Origin: Shewanella psychropiezotolerans
Lineage (GTDB): Bacteria > Pseudomonadota > Gammaproteobacteria > Enterobacterales > Shewanellaceae
Length of the DNA: 64,000 bases
Direction: 5' to 3'
Assembly: GCF_007197555.1 (NCBI RefSeq)
Contig: NZ_CP041614.1
Coordinates: forward strand, 1,852,001-1,916,000
Positions 33,996-42,355 of the stretch are shown here, piece by piece (within the stretch, counting starts at the first letter, position 1; each line of letters begins with the position of its first letter). The position numbers were made by a program, and so were the translations under genes. The notes beneath the pieces are model-generated. The model saw only the letters and a list, made by a program, of their open reading frames with translations. It was not told where the DNA came from and searched no databases.

Positions 33996-34247
33996 TTAAA
34001 GCACCACTTCTAGCTCTAACTCAATATCTGTACAACCTTTATTGCAAAAAACACCATACTTTCCAGTCTGTTGCTTGTCTGTTGGCACGATGAGTTTGAG
34101 AGGTTGCTTACAGGTTTCACACAAGACAGTATTGCCTTTGAAGAGGCGCTTAATCAAGTTTTTCTGTGCGTTAAACGATTTGGCTGTGGTCTTATTAATT
34201 GCTGAGAAATCGAGTTTCTGTGTCTTGCCTGGGCTAGTTTCGCTCAT
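33996..34247 (-). CDS. Small zinc-ribbon-like hypothetical protein
   Basis: A protein of 83 residues. The N-terminal half is basic and Asn/Lys-rich. The C-terminal half has CETCKQP and CNKGC pairs about 25 residues apart, a plausible four-Cys zinc ribbon. I do not recognise a named family. It ends ELELEVVL. The regular start and coding bias suggest it is real. Confidence 0.6.
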   Translation of the reverse strand: MSETSPGKTQKLDFSAINKTTAKSFNAQKNLIKRLFKGNTVLCETCKQPLKLIVPTDKQQTGKYGVFCNKGCTDIELELEVVL

Positions 34248-34548
34248 GATCCGCCATCTAAGTTAGTCATCTTTGTTATCTATTGTCGAGTATATCTTTG
34301 CTTGAGCAAACACTAAAGGCTTAATCGCATGGATAAGAGCTTCTCTCTCGCCATTTTCCTATGAGGTAAAGTAAATGTGAGCTCGAACGGTAAGTTTTTT
34401 ATGATCCTAAGTTGAGCAATTAGTGTATAAACTCACTTATCAACCAAGCTTACAATTTAGTGAGCGAGTTTTTTAGCAGGCTTGTGGCTAAGATAAGAAA
34501 TATCTACAATATCAGTTAACCAGTAGCCGATAAATTTCAGATGACAAG
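34248..34548. other. Intergenic region
   Basis: About 300 bases between divergent small genes. No gene or structured element could be supported. Confidence 0.4.
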
Positions 34549-34767
34549 ATGTCCAAGCTAAACATACCAGAATCAGAGAAAGTACCAACAAATCCTGTAG
34601 AGCAAGAAGGACCCTCTTCTCTGGATGATGCTGCAGAGGATATTAAACTGGCCGTGGATCTTATCTACCTCTTCGAAAGTAACAAGATAGAAACCGAAGT
34701 CGCGTTATCGGCTATCGAGATAGTCAAAGCCGATCTTATGTCTAAACGAGGTAAACCCGCAATCTAA
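34549..34767 (+). CDS. ybaM: YbaM family protein (DUF2496)
   Basis: A protein of 72 residues. The core SLDDAAEDIKLAVDLIYLFESNKIETEVALSAIEIVKADLMSK follows the YbaM/DUF2496 pattern (APxDVKLAVDLIxLLExNxIxxxxxLxALxIVxxD). Function unknown. The N-terminal ~20 residues are Pro/Glu-rich and longer than in enterobacterial YbaM. Confidence 0.8.
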   Translation: MSKLNIPESEKVPTNPVEQEGPSSLDDAAEDIKLAVDLIYLFESNKIETEVALSAIEIVKADLMSKRGKPAI

Positions 34768-34889
34768 GATGACTGGCTAATACCGATAGATATAAGACAA
34801 GAGGTTAAGCGCATTTTTACTCATCTTATCCCGTTTGGTGTTAGCGCGGGCTCCTCAATGACTACACTATTTGACATAGTTGAGTGATT

Positions 34890-35294
34890 CTAGAACTGAT
34901 AGCGAACTCCCGCTATGGCTTCTAACTCGACTTTTACATCATCAATAATGTAAAGAATAGGCTGAGCCTCAACGAAGAAAGTGAACTTCTCTACTGAGGT
35001 TTGCGCACCGAATATGGCTCTGGCACCCAATTTAACATCATGATGATTGGAATTGATATCGGCAATCTTGCCACCAAAGCCATAGTAAAAATGCGGTGTG
35101 TTATTAAAATTAATCATCTTGTCTACTGTGATTGAAAAATTATCTAACCCAACTCCTACTTTAATATCACCAAATTTAGCATTTATCCCGGTATCGCTGC
35201 CAAGCATGACGCCGACTTGAGGCGCGGCCACAGCCGTTGAGCTGGCTATTATCACAAACGCGAGCAGACTGAAGATATATCGGATTGATTTCAT
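34890..35294 (-). CDS. Small secreted outer-membrane-type beta protein
   Basis: A protein of 134 residues with a clear signal peptide (YIFSLLAFVIIASSTAVA, cut before APQVG). The mature ~110 residues alternate like a beta sheet (FGDIKVGVGLDNFSITVDKMINF, FYYGFGGKIADI, VKLGARAIFGAQ) and end in VRYQF with a C-terminal Phe, typical of outer-membrane barrels. Too small for a standard porin; perhaps an eight-stranded barrel. ATG at 35294 follows AAAGGTGAA. Palindrome ATACCTAAGGGTAT lies just upstream. Confidence 0.7.
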   Translation of the reverse strand: MKSIRYIFSLLAFVIIASSTAVAAPQVGVMLGSDTGINAKFGDIKVGVGLDNFSITVDKMINFNNTPHFYYGFGGKIADINSNHHDVKLGARAIFGAQTSVEKFTFFVEAQPILYIIDDVKVELEAIAGVRYQF

Positions 35295-35704
35295 GTTTCA
35301 CCTTTAAATGGAATGGTCATATACCTAAGGGTATTGTCGCCATCGATGGGGCAAGGTTATTGAAACCGTCTCTCTATATCAATCGAATTCAGGCTTAATT
35401 CGTGATAAATCCAAATAATGATAATCTATTGAAATTTATGGCAAATAAATATTATATTGTTTTGGTTATAATGAAATGAAATTGTGAGATTCTTGCCTTA
35501 AACCTGACCGGAATAAGGTGAAATATGGCAAGAAAATGATGCTGGTTTTGTTGGGAGAAAGGGAGGGTATTGTTAGAGAAAAAACAGGAAATAAAATACC
35601 CCTTGTGAAGGTCTATATAAGCAAGCATCTTGTGATATGACAATTTTTTGAGTTTATAGCTTTGTCATTTAATTACCTATGTATCTTTGATTGCTGGAGT
35701 GATT
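35295..35704. other. Intergenic region
   Basis: About 400 AT-rich bases between divergent genes. They contain the palindrome at 35321-35334 described with usp; otherwise nothing that can be supported. Confidence 0.45.
35321..35334. promoter_or_regulatory. Palindrome ATACC-N4-GGTAT upstream of the small barrel gene
   Basis: ATACCTAAGGGTAT lies 27 bases from the start codon. Read on the minus strand (ATACCCTTAGGTAT), it differs from the usp copy (ATACCTCTAGGTAT) at two central bases only. Confidence 0.4.
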
Positions 35705-35953
35705 ATGTGCAGCACACCTAAGACAAGCCTGGCAGCTAAAATGCCTGAAACCCCCTTTAGAAGTTTTATGGCCAGTATGACTCTTGCTCAGCGTAAACGT
35801 TTCGCTGAAGTGGCTAATCGTGCCCAAGAGCGCCGAGATAGCACAGAGCATTATCGGCAAGGTCTTTCTAGCCAGCATAAGAGTGTAACTAGTCTAAGCC
35901 TATGGGAAAAACTCAAGCAATTATGCGCTCAAACGGTGAACTTGATGGGATAA
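35705..35953 (+). CDS. Small hypothetical protein
   Basis: A protein of 82 residues from the ATG at 35705, with GGAG seven bases upstream. It is basic and soluble (MASMTLAQRKRFAEVANRAQERRDSTEHYRQ), probably helical, with no recognised family. The ribosome site and an uninterrupted helix-like pattern support it, but no homologue can be named. Confidence 0.5.
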   Translation: MCSTPKTSLAAKMPETPFRSFMASMTLAQRKRFAEVANRAQERRDSTEHYRQGLSSQHKSVTSLSLWEKLKQLCAQTVNLMG

Positions 35954-36105
35954 CAAGCTAGGTTTATGGAAGACTCCTAGTGTAACTAAGATCTGGATAC
36001 GAGTCCTGATCTAAAACGCTTCGGCTACTGATACATGTATCGCATCATTATCCCCTGAGCGGGCGTAATCGAGTCGCAAATCACTTCGGTGTTGTATTGA
36101 CTTAA

Positions 36106-36130
36106 AAGGGCGCTTGTAGAAAGCGCCCTT
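36106..36130. terminator. Terminator hairpin
   Basis: AAGGGCGCTT, loop GTAGA, AAGCGCCCTT, downstream of the leftward rsgA gene. Confidence 0.75.
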
Positions 36131-36167
36131 GTAGCTTGTGTCCACACACTATTTTGTGACTGAGAAC

Positions 36168-37319
36168 TTACTTTCCCTTAAGCCTTCTGGCCCCATCTTG
36201 TACCGAGCGATGGAACTTGGTTCGGTTACGATCTTTAGCGCGCTTCTGGGCTAAACTCGCCGTATTTAATGCCTGCTCCCGGAGTAACTTCTGGTAGCTG
36301 GTTAAACGTCTGGACTCTAGCTCTCCATTGGTTAACGCCATTTGCACCGCGCATCCAGGCTCAGATTGGTGATGACAATCACCAAACCTGCATTGCCTTG
36401 CTAAAGAGATGATCTCTTCGAAGGTGTCAGCGACGCCTTGTTCACAATCGGCAAGTTGTAGCTCTCGCATACCCGGTGTATCTAAGAGTAAACCTCCTGA
36501 TTTCAGTTGATGTAAAGTTCGCCCCGTTGTGGTGTGGCGTCCCTTGCTATCATCCTCCCGAATGTCAGAGGTTAACTGTGACTGGCTCCCTATCAAGCTA
36601 TTGATGAGTGTTGATTTTCCAACTCCGGATGAGCCCATGACTGCTACTGTTTGCCCCGCAGAGCAATAAGTGTGTAGAGATTGCACGCTCTCTCGTGCTA
36701 GCGCATTAACTGTCTCTATCATAGCCAGCGGAGAAATGCCCAATATCTGCTTAATGTAGACTCGAGTGTCATCGCAAAGATCGGCTTTAGTCAGTACGAA
36801 TACCGGGGTTACCCCGGCTTCATTGGCTAAGGTGAGATATCGCTCTATACGGTTTAAATTAAAGTCATTATTCAAGGATGAGACGATAAATACCGTGTCG
36901 ACATTGGCCGCAATGAGCTGAGTCTGCACCTTGCTTCCAGGGGCTTTACGGCTAAATAATGAGATACGTTCCAGCCGATGACGAAAGCTGTGGTCATCAT
37001 TAAGCACCAACCAGTCACCCACTGTGATATCAGGCATCTGGTTTGTGATAGGGAGCGTTAAGGTGTGGGTACTTGTCTCTAGCTCGAATTGATTTCGGTG
37101 ACAGGCCATCACTTTAGCGAACTGAATCTCGGTGATATTCTCCTCTGCCACTTGTTGTGCAAAAAAGGGACGCCAACCTAATCGAGTGAGTGAGTCGTTT
37201 GATTTCTCTTGATGTGTAACTGTACTGCCATCAATAGAGAGCGAGTTAGAATTTGAGCTAGAAGTTGAACTCGAGATTGTTTTAGATTTGATTATTGAGA
37301 ATCGATTGTGTTTATTCAT
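36168..37319 (-). CDS. rsgA: Ribosome small-subunit-dependent GTPase RsgA-type
   Basis: A protein of 383 residues with circularly permuted GTPase order: an OB-fold-like N-terminal part (VMACHRNQFELETSTHTLTL), VLTKADLCDD (G4), GSSGVGKSTLINSL (G1, near residue 230), DTPGMRELQ (G3), and a C-terminal zinc knuckle CRFGDCHHQSEPGC. RsgA helps 30S maturation. The first ~30 residues are Ser/Asn-rich and atypical (SSSTSSSNSNSLS). The sequence resembles the accessory RsgA/YjeQ paralogue found as a second copy in Shewanella and Vibrio, so it may not be the primary RsgA. Confidence 0.88.
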   Translation of the reverse strand: MNKHNRFSIIKSKTISSSTSSSNSNSLSIDGSTVTHQEKSNDSLTRLGWRPFFAQQVAEENITEIQFAKVMACHRNQFELETSTHTLTLPITNQMPDITVGDWLVLNDDHSFRHRLERISLFSRKAPGSKVQTQLIAANVDTVFIVSSLNNDFNLNRIERYLTLANEAGVTPVFVLTKADLCDDTRVYIKQILGISPLAMIETVNALARESVQSLHTYCSAGQTVAVMGSSGVGKSTLINSLIGSQSQLTSDIREDDSKGRHTTTGRTLHQLKSGGLLLDTPGMRELQLADCEQGVADTFEEIISLARQCRFGDCHHQSEPGCAVQMALTNGELESRRLTSYQKLLREQALNTASLAQKRAKDRNRTKFHRSVQDGARRLKGK

Positions 37320-37724
37320 TTTTATCCCAGCGCAAAGCGCCTGAACTGATTGGATCAGGGGATCGTCAACTAACCTGAGGTATATCTGAGATCCCGGTGT
37401 TATGCGTTACTTGAGGCTAGGACGAGTCGTCGCTAGTCGTAACGATAAATACAACCGGGCAGTGGAACCTTATTTACATAAACAACTACTTAAAAGAGCT
37501 AAGCAAAAATTGCTTTGATCTATAACTGTTTAAGTTAAAGCGCCTGTTGCCCAGTTAAAACCTGTAACAATCATCAATTAATCTCCTATCTGTTTAAGTT
37601 GGTAATAGTATTAGAGTCAGTCGAACTTCCAGCGTGGTCATTCGACTTCAAAGTGAGCTCAACAATAACAAAATCCGCTAGGTTTCACTAGCTACTCCTT
37701 GCTGATTTTTACTTATTTTGGCTT
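37320..37724. other. Intergenic region upstream of rsgA
   Basis: About 400 bases, with no gene or clear hairpin; presumably the rsgA promoter and the 3' flank of the cupin gene. Confidence 0.4.
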
Positions 37725-38395
37725 TTAAATCATCAGATGTCCCACCTTGACTAAAATAACCGTTTCCTGTTTCACAAAAGGATGATGCTCACTCTGATGC
37801 GGGCTGCGTATCCAGGTGTTTGCCGGATATCTGCCATGTTCATCTTCAAACTGCCCCGATAATACCAGTATCTCTTCGCCGCCAAAGTGTCGATGGGTTG
37901 AAAAACCTCATTGGCAGGCCATTTCACCAGCGCTGTGTGCTGCCCCTCAAAATCATGCAGTGACATGACCTCGAGCCCGCCAATACCTTGTTGCCATACC
38001 TGTCTCTTGGTATCGACTCGCACTTGCTGAGTATCTTGAATATTAAACTGGTTGAGTTTGACAAAAAGGGTGCAACCATTCGTGCTAAACGGGCTATGAC
38101 TGCTGCCTGGCGGATTACGAATGTAAGTCCCCGCCGGGTAGTCACCCGTCTCATCGGAAAAGGTGCCATCTAACACCAATATCTCTTCACCTATTGGGTG
38201 ACGGTGTGCGCTGAAATGTGAACCAGCTTGATAACGCACTATACTGGTGGCATGGCCGCTTTCTTGGTTCTCCCTTGCCAGAGGCTTACGGGTGACTCCC
38301 TCAAGGGGGCTAGGAAGCCAGTCCATATCATTGCTGTCGATAACGACTCTGTGTGCAAAATCCATATTCAGATTTATATTTAATAAAGGATTCAT
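37725..38395 (-). CDS. Double-cupin (ChrR-like) protein, -1 frameshift in the second cupin
   Basis: The first cupin is intact: HRHPIGEEILVLDGTFSDETGDYPAGTYIRNPPGSSH. The second begins EVFQP and then loses register. Adding one C (G3 run 37895-37897 on the plus strand) gives [33 protein letters not shown] and a stop at 37725-37727, 223 residues in all. This is the cupin half of ChrR-type anti-sigma proteins or cupin oxygenases, with metal-binding HxH...E in each copy. As written, the second metal site is destroyed. It is 95 bases from the SDR gene on the same strand. Confidence 0.82.
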
Positions 38396-38440
38396 TTCCT
38401 GGCCCTTGTTGATTCCACAGTTCTCATGATTACTCTTTCT

Positions 38441-38482
38441 TACTCGATACTCGATACTCGATACTCGATGCTCGATGCTCGA
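38441..38482. repeat. Six tandem heptamers (TACTCGA)x4 (TGCTCGA)x2
   Basis: Perfect 7-bp tandem array in the intergenic space between the SDR and cupin genes, just past the SDR stop codon. The period is not a multiple of three and the array is non-coding. Confidence 0.9.
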
Positions 38483-38489
38483 AACTGGT

Positions 38490-39287
38490 TTAATTTCGCC
38501 CAGCCATCACGCCGCCATCGACATCCCAGATGGCACCAGTAACCCAACTGGAGGCATCTGAAAGCAAAAAGCTAATGGTATTGGCAACATCTGATGGAGT
38601 GCCTATCCTACCGATTGGATGGAAGCCATTAAAGCCTGCTAAGGCTTCATCCATCTGCTCAGGTTCAATAAAGGCTTGATAGATGGGCGTCTTGACCACG
38701 GCAGGAGAGACGGCGTTGACCCTGATATTAGCGTCTGCCAGCTCCATGGCCATATGTTGTGTCAAGGCATGAAGTCCGGCTTTAGCCATAGAGTAAGCAG
38801 AAGAGGGGGTAGCCTTAACCGCTTGTTTTGCCCACATAGAGCCAATGTTGACTATGTTGCCACCGTCATTTTGCATCATGTTCTTGGCTACGGCTTGAGA
38901 AATAATAAAAGTAGACTTGTTTAAGCCCATATAAATTTCATAATCACTCTCGCTGTGCTCAAGGAAGGGCTTTGGGTTGAAGTAGCCGGCGGCATTGACC
39001 AGATAACTAACCTTGTTTGAAGGTAATTCAATAAAGTCGATGATGCGTTGAACATGGCTTTTTTGATAAAGATCGGCTTGTAACCCTGATACCTTACCAA
39101 ATTCACTCAGCTCGGCAACGGCCTTCTCAAGCTTAGCGGCGTTGTTGCCGACAATAACCACTTGAATATTGGATTTTACGAGTTGTTTGGCCGATTCAAA
39201 GCCCATACCACTCGAGCCGCCAACAATAAGTGCGATGCCGGAATGTGAAAAAGCCAGGTTTGAAGAATGAGTCTCTGTAGCTGTCAT
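38490..39287 (-). CDS. Short-chain dehydrogenase/reductase (SDR)
   Basis: A classical SDR of 265 residues: NAD(P) motif [16 protein letters not shown], catalytic Ser in NIGSMWA, YxxxK in SAYSMAKAG, and C-terminal [15 protein letters not shown]. Cytoplasmic oxidoreductase; the substrate is unknown. It is divergent from an HxlR regulator 138 bases away, the usual arrangement for HxlR control of an adjacent redox enzyme. Confidence 0.88.
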   Translation of the reverse strand: MTATETHSSNLAFSHSGIALIVGGSSGMGFESAKQLVKSNIQVVIVGNNAAKLEKAVAELSEFGKVSGLQADLYQKSHVQRIIDFIELPSNKVSYLVNAAGYFNPKPFLEHSESDYEIYMGLNKSTFIISQAVAKNMMQNDGGNIVNIGSMWAKQAVKATPSSAYSMAKAGLHALTQHMAMELADANIRVNAVSPAVVKTPIYQAFIEPEQMDEALAGFNGFHPIGRIGTPSDVANTISFLLSDASSWVTGAIWDVDGGVMAGRN

Positions 39288-39425
39288 AATGAATCCTTGT
39301 CGATTATTCGTTGATTACTTATTTCGTCGGCGTTTAAGCCGTTTGATGTGATAATCTTATGGCTCATCGACAGATTAAAATAGTAAGTACAAATAGGTTC
39401 GCTAGGTACTTTTTGGTACATCTTT

Positions 39426-39776
39426 ATGACTTTAAAAGAAAAAGAAATTTCAACTTTGCAGTTACGAGTGGTAAGCCCGAGTGAAAGCACACGCATGGTC
39501 GAAACCATAGTGGGCTGTAAATGGTCTTTGACCGTTTTTCAGCTATTGGCTCAAGATATCAATCGCCCTGGTGAGATGGTACGCCGTGTTGAGGGCTTAA
39601 CCACTAAGGTACTTAATCAATGCCTGAAGCGTAATGTCGAATTTGGGATCTTAGAAAAAATCAGCTATCCGGAGATCCCGCCGCGTGTGGAGTATCACGT
39701 GACGCCTTTCGGAAGTAAGTTTATGACAATATTGGATGCGCTTAAAGAGCTGCAACAAGAGATAGAGGCGCAATAG
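39426..39776 (+). CDS. HxlR-family transcriptional regulator
   Basis: A protein of 116 residues with a winged helix: CKWSLTVFQLLAQDINRPGEMVRRVEGLTTKVLNQCLKRNVEFGIL and the wing YPEIPPRVEYHVTPFGSKF. The family Cys sits at residue 31 (IVGCKW), often the redox or electrophile sensor in HxlR/HypR/YodB proteins. It probably controls the divergent SDR gene. ATG at 39426. Confidence 0.88.
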   Translation: MTLKEKEISTLQLRVVSPSESTRMVETIVGCKWSLTVFQLLAQDINRPGEMVRRVEGLTTKVLNQCLKRNVEFGILEKISYPEIPPRVEYHVTPFGSKFMTILDALKELQQEIEAQ

Positions 39777-39856
39777 ACTTTGGGTTCATTCTACCTTGGA
39801 GCAAGCTAAGGGCTGCCATTGACCGCAATCCAGAACGGGAAATTACCCACAATAAA

Positions 39857-40165
39857 TCATTTCTCTATGGTCATGATCTGGGCATTGATCACCACGACTT
39901 GGTTGTCTTTAGTTAAGGTGACGTAGATCCATTGGCTGTCCTTACTGGTACGGATACCGTGGGGTCCTTGACCGACAACTATGTGTTGAGTCGTTAGGTT
40001 GACAGGATCTATGATTGAGATCTTGTTATCGCTAATGGCAGCAGTGGCCACAAAGCTATCATCGGGGGCGAGATCTATTCCCCATGGCCATTGCCTACCT
40101 GGATCACTTTCAATACATTTTCTTAGCCATTTTAAATAGTTAACAATAACACTAGACTCACTCAT
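39857..40165 (-). pseudogene. YVTN/YncE-like beta-propeller fragment
   Basis: 102 codons. WPWGIDLAPDDSFVATAAISDNKISIID and GPHGIRTSKDSQWIYVTLTKDNQVVVIN are two blades of a YVTN-type beta-propeller, normally seven blades and more than 300 residues. The N-terminal ~20 residues are unrelated-looking. The ATG directly abuts the stop of the VOC gene. It is most likely a truncated remnant, or less likely a short domain expressed by coupling. Confidence 0.55.
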
Positions 40166-40576
40166 TTATTTGCGTGAACTGCCAGTTGCCTTGTACTCAA
40201 TCAAGTTGATTTCTTGGCCTGCTGGGTCTTTGAGCACTGAGACTGAGCCGATATATGGGATCTCAAATGCGGCAAGTTCAATGGCCCCATCAGCTAATGC
40301 CTGTTCTACGGATTGATCAATATTGTCGACAGTGACATACCCCACCCAAGCCGATATAGGCATATGAAATTGTCCATCCTTCGCTGTTTCCTGACAGTTA
40401 GTTGCGGTCTCGAAGATGCCGGCCATAGGTTTGACAGAACCATGAGGAATGATGAGTCCGTAGCGCTTACCATTTCTTCCGCGAACCTCCCTGATGGTGC
40501 AATTGAAATGTGCCGTATAGAAAGCGACAGAAGTATCAAAATATTGAGTATGTAGCTCTTGCCAATCAAAGTTCAT
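40166..40576 (-). CDS. VOC (glyoxalase/bleomycin-resistance) family protein
   Basis: A protein of 136 residues with two beta-alpha-beta-beta-beta units: TSVAFYTAHFNCTIREVRG, then GYVTVDNIDQSVEQALADGAIELAAFEIPYIGSVSVLKDPAGQEINLIEY, including the common metal-site Glu near the end. Substrate unknown. ATG at 40576 with GGGAAAAAG upstream. TAA is followed without gap by the ATG of the propeller fragment. Confidence 0.82.
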   Translation of the reverse strand: MNFDWQELHTQYFDTSVAFYTAHFNCTIREVRGRNGKRYGLIIPHGSVKPMAGIFETATNCQETAKDGQFHMPISAWVGYVTVDNIDQSVEQALADGAIELAAFEIPYIGSVSVLKDPAGQEINLIEYKATGSSRK

Positions 40577-40751
40577 CTTTTTCCCTATATCTACCGATAG
40601 ATTTGAATGTGTTGGTCATTATCAGCTTGTTTGCTTTTCTATAGATCACTAGGAGTTTTAGTTGAACATGTATTCCGCTCTTTAATACGGGGCGCCATTC
40701 CGTTAAGCTCATAAAAGGACCATTTTGAAAGTATGTTAGGGATGCAAGGGG

Positions 40752-41756
40752 ATGTGCGCAGATAAAACCATCAGACAATTACAAGCCGAAATCAAAGCGT
40801 TGAAAGATGATAATCTCGAGTTAACAAGGCAGATGCTAAGTGTCGAGGAGAAGCTGACCGCTGCTCTGGATGGCACAGGTTTATGTCTTTGGCAGCAGCA
40901 TATCCCCAGTGGTACGCTCACTATTTTCAATCGTGAGTGGGGGCATCTACTGGGTTATACGGAGCAAGAGTTGTCGGCTCATGTGGATAGCTGGAAGGGA
41001 AAACTTCATCCGGAAGACAGAGACTGGGTAATCGCCGCTTTTGAAGATCATGTATCCGGTAAAGCTGAGTCCTATCAGGTCGTTCACAGAATGCTGCATA
41101 AAGATGGCAGCGTAAGTTGGGTCTCAGACAGAGGCCGTATCGTCGAATATGATGAAGGTCGACCTGTTCGTATGATGGGGACTCATATTGATATTACCCA
41201 AGAGAAGCGCTACGAACTTGATTTAGCCAGGCTGGCTCATTGTGACCCTCTTACCCATCTACTCAACCGTAAGGCGCTGGAGCAAGCATTTTATATTCAA
41301 CAACACAGTCAGCCACGCATTGGCGGTGCACTTTTCTTCATCGATCTCGATGGTTTCAAGTTACTTAACGATAAACATGGTCATCGATTCGGCGATCTGG
41401 TGTTGATGGATGTGGCACAGACCCTTAAAAATAAGGCGGGAGGGTTAGCCAAGCTAGCGCGTTTTGGTGGTGATGAGTTCGTGATTTTGCATACTGCTAT
41501 CAATAAAGAGGTACTGGCTAAGTTAGCTCAAAGCATATTGGAACACTATTGCAGACCCGTTCAGATTGATTCCTGTGAAATCAAATTAGGGTTAAGTATC
41601 GGTATCAGTCTATTTGATTGCTCCGATCCATTTATTGCGATTTACGAACAGGCTGATAGGGCCATGTATCAGGTGAAGCAGAGGGGAAAACATCATTATG
41701 CCTTTTGGCAAAACCATGATCCCCAAGCACTTAAACTAACAAAACGGGTTAGCTAA
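40752..41756 (+). CDS. PAS-GGDEF diguanylate cyclase
   Basis: A soluble protein of 334 residues: a short N-terminal coiled coil (1-35), a PAS/PAC domain (about 36-150; LHPEDRDWVIAAFEDHV, HKDGSVSWVSDRGRIV, GTHIDITQEKR) and a GGDEF domain (about 160-325) with DPLTHLLNR, FFIDLDGFKLLND and an intact GGDEF at 239-243. It would make c-di-GMP from two GTP. The RxxD inhibitory site five residues before GGDEF is absent (GLAKLARF), so product inhibition may be missing. No membrane segment. Confidence 0.9.
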   Translation: MCADKTIRQLQAEIKALKDDNLELTRQMLSVEEKLTAALDGTGLCLWQQHIPSGTLTIFNREWGHLLGYTEQELSAHVDSWKGKLHPEDRDWVIAAFEDHVSGKAESYQVVHRMLHKDGSVSWVSDRGRIVEYDEGRPVRMMGTHIDITQEKRYELDLARLAHCDPLTHLLNRKALEQAFYIQQHSQPRIGGALFFIDLDGFKLLNDKHGHRFGDLVLMDVAQTLKNKAGGLAKLARFGGDEFVILHTAINKEVLAKLAQSILEHYCRPVQIDSCEIKLGLSIGISLFDCSDPFIAIYEQADRAMYQVKQRGKHHYAFWQNHDPQALKLTKRVS

Positions 41757-41779
41757 AGGCTAATAGCCTATAGCTAACC
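41747..41779. terminator. Nested inverted repeat between convergent genes
   Basis: Outer arms GGTTAGCTA (41747-41755) and TAGCTAACC (41771-41779) enclose an inner hairpin GGCTA/TAGCC. The structure overlaps both stop codons, so it probably terminates both the GGDEF gene and the YecR-like gene. Confidence 0.65.
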
Positions 41780-42102
41780 TAGCCTTTACCAACACATTGA
41801 TACTTCTTGGTGACCATATAGACATCACATCTTGAGCCAAGCTGATCCCGGCAGCTGGTTTGTTCACCGCTAAAAGCATCTGCTTTTTTGAATCCCCAAG
41901 CTTTGCATCTTTTTGTTGCTGTCTTTAAGGCATCTTGTTCATCGAAGATAGATGTTTCACTTGGCGTACGGGTGTAGGAGAGTTCAATGACCCCATCGGC
42001 TAGGCTGCCGCCTGTGGCTTCCATGGTTTTCATTGAAGTGCATGCCGATATAGTGAGAGCAAGGGTTGCAATAACGAGCGTTTGTTTCAGTATGTTTTTC
42101 AT
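41779..42102 (-). CDS. YecR-like lipoprotein
   Basis: A protein of 107 residues with a lipoprotein signal (VIATLALTISAC, Cys at residue 21). The mature part GGSLADGVIELSYTRTPSETSIFDEQDALKTATKRCKAWGF with C-terminal SRCDVYMVTKKYQC matches the YecR-like family pattern (GGSRADGTVxLSY...A...C..WGY). Function unknown; YecR is co-regulated with flagella in E. coli. Confidence 0.75.
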   Translation of the reverse strand: MKNILKQTLVIATLALTISACTSMKTMEATGGSLADGVIELSYTRTPSETSIFDEQDALKTATKRCKAWGFKKADAFSGEQTSCRDQLGSRCDVYMVTKKYQCVGKG

Positions 42103-42301
42103 AAGTTATTGATTCGAATTCTAAATTGATTAGGAAGCTTATATAAGCTTCCTTCTAGGCTTCGGCATCATAGTCAATGAGTTGCTTAAGAGCACATTGA
42201 AAATAGTAAATGAAGTGTGTTCGTCCAAATATTATTCAGATGCCTCATTATGGTTAGCATACGTGAAACATATTTCTTACCTTGATGCTCAGTATTGAGT
42301 T

Positions 42302-42328
42302 AAAAAAAATGCAGCCACTTGGCTGCAT
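42302..42328 (-). terminator. Terminator of fadE
   Basis: ATGCAGCC, loop ACTT (plus strand), GGCTGCAT, with an A8 run at 42302-42309 that becomes a U tract on the minus-strand transcript. Confidence 0.9.
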
Positions 42329-42355
42329 CTCTTCTTGGTATAGTGAAAACTGAAC

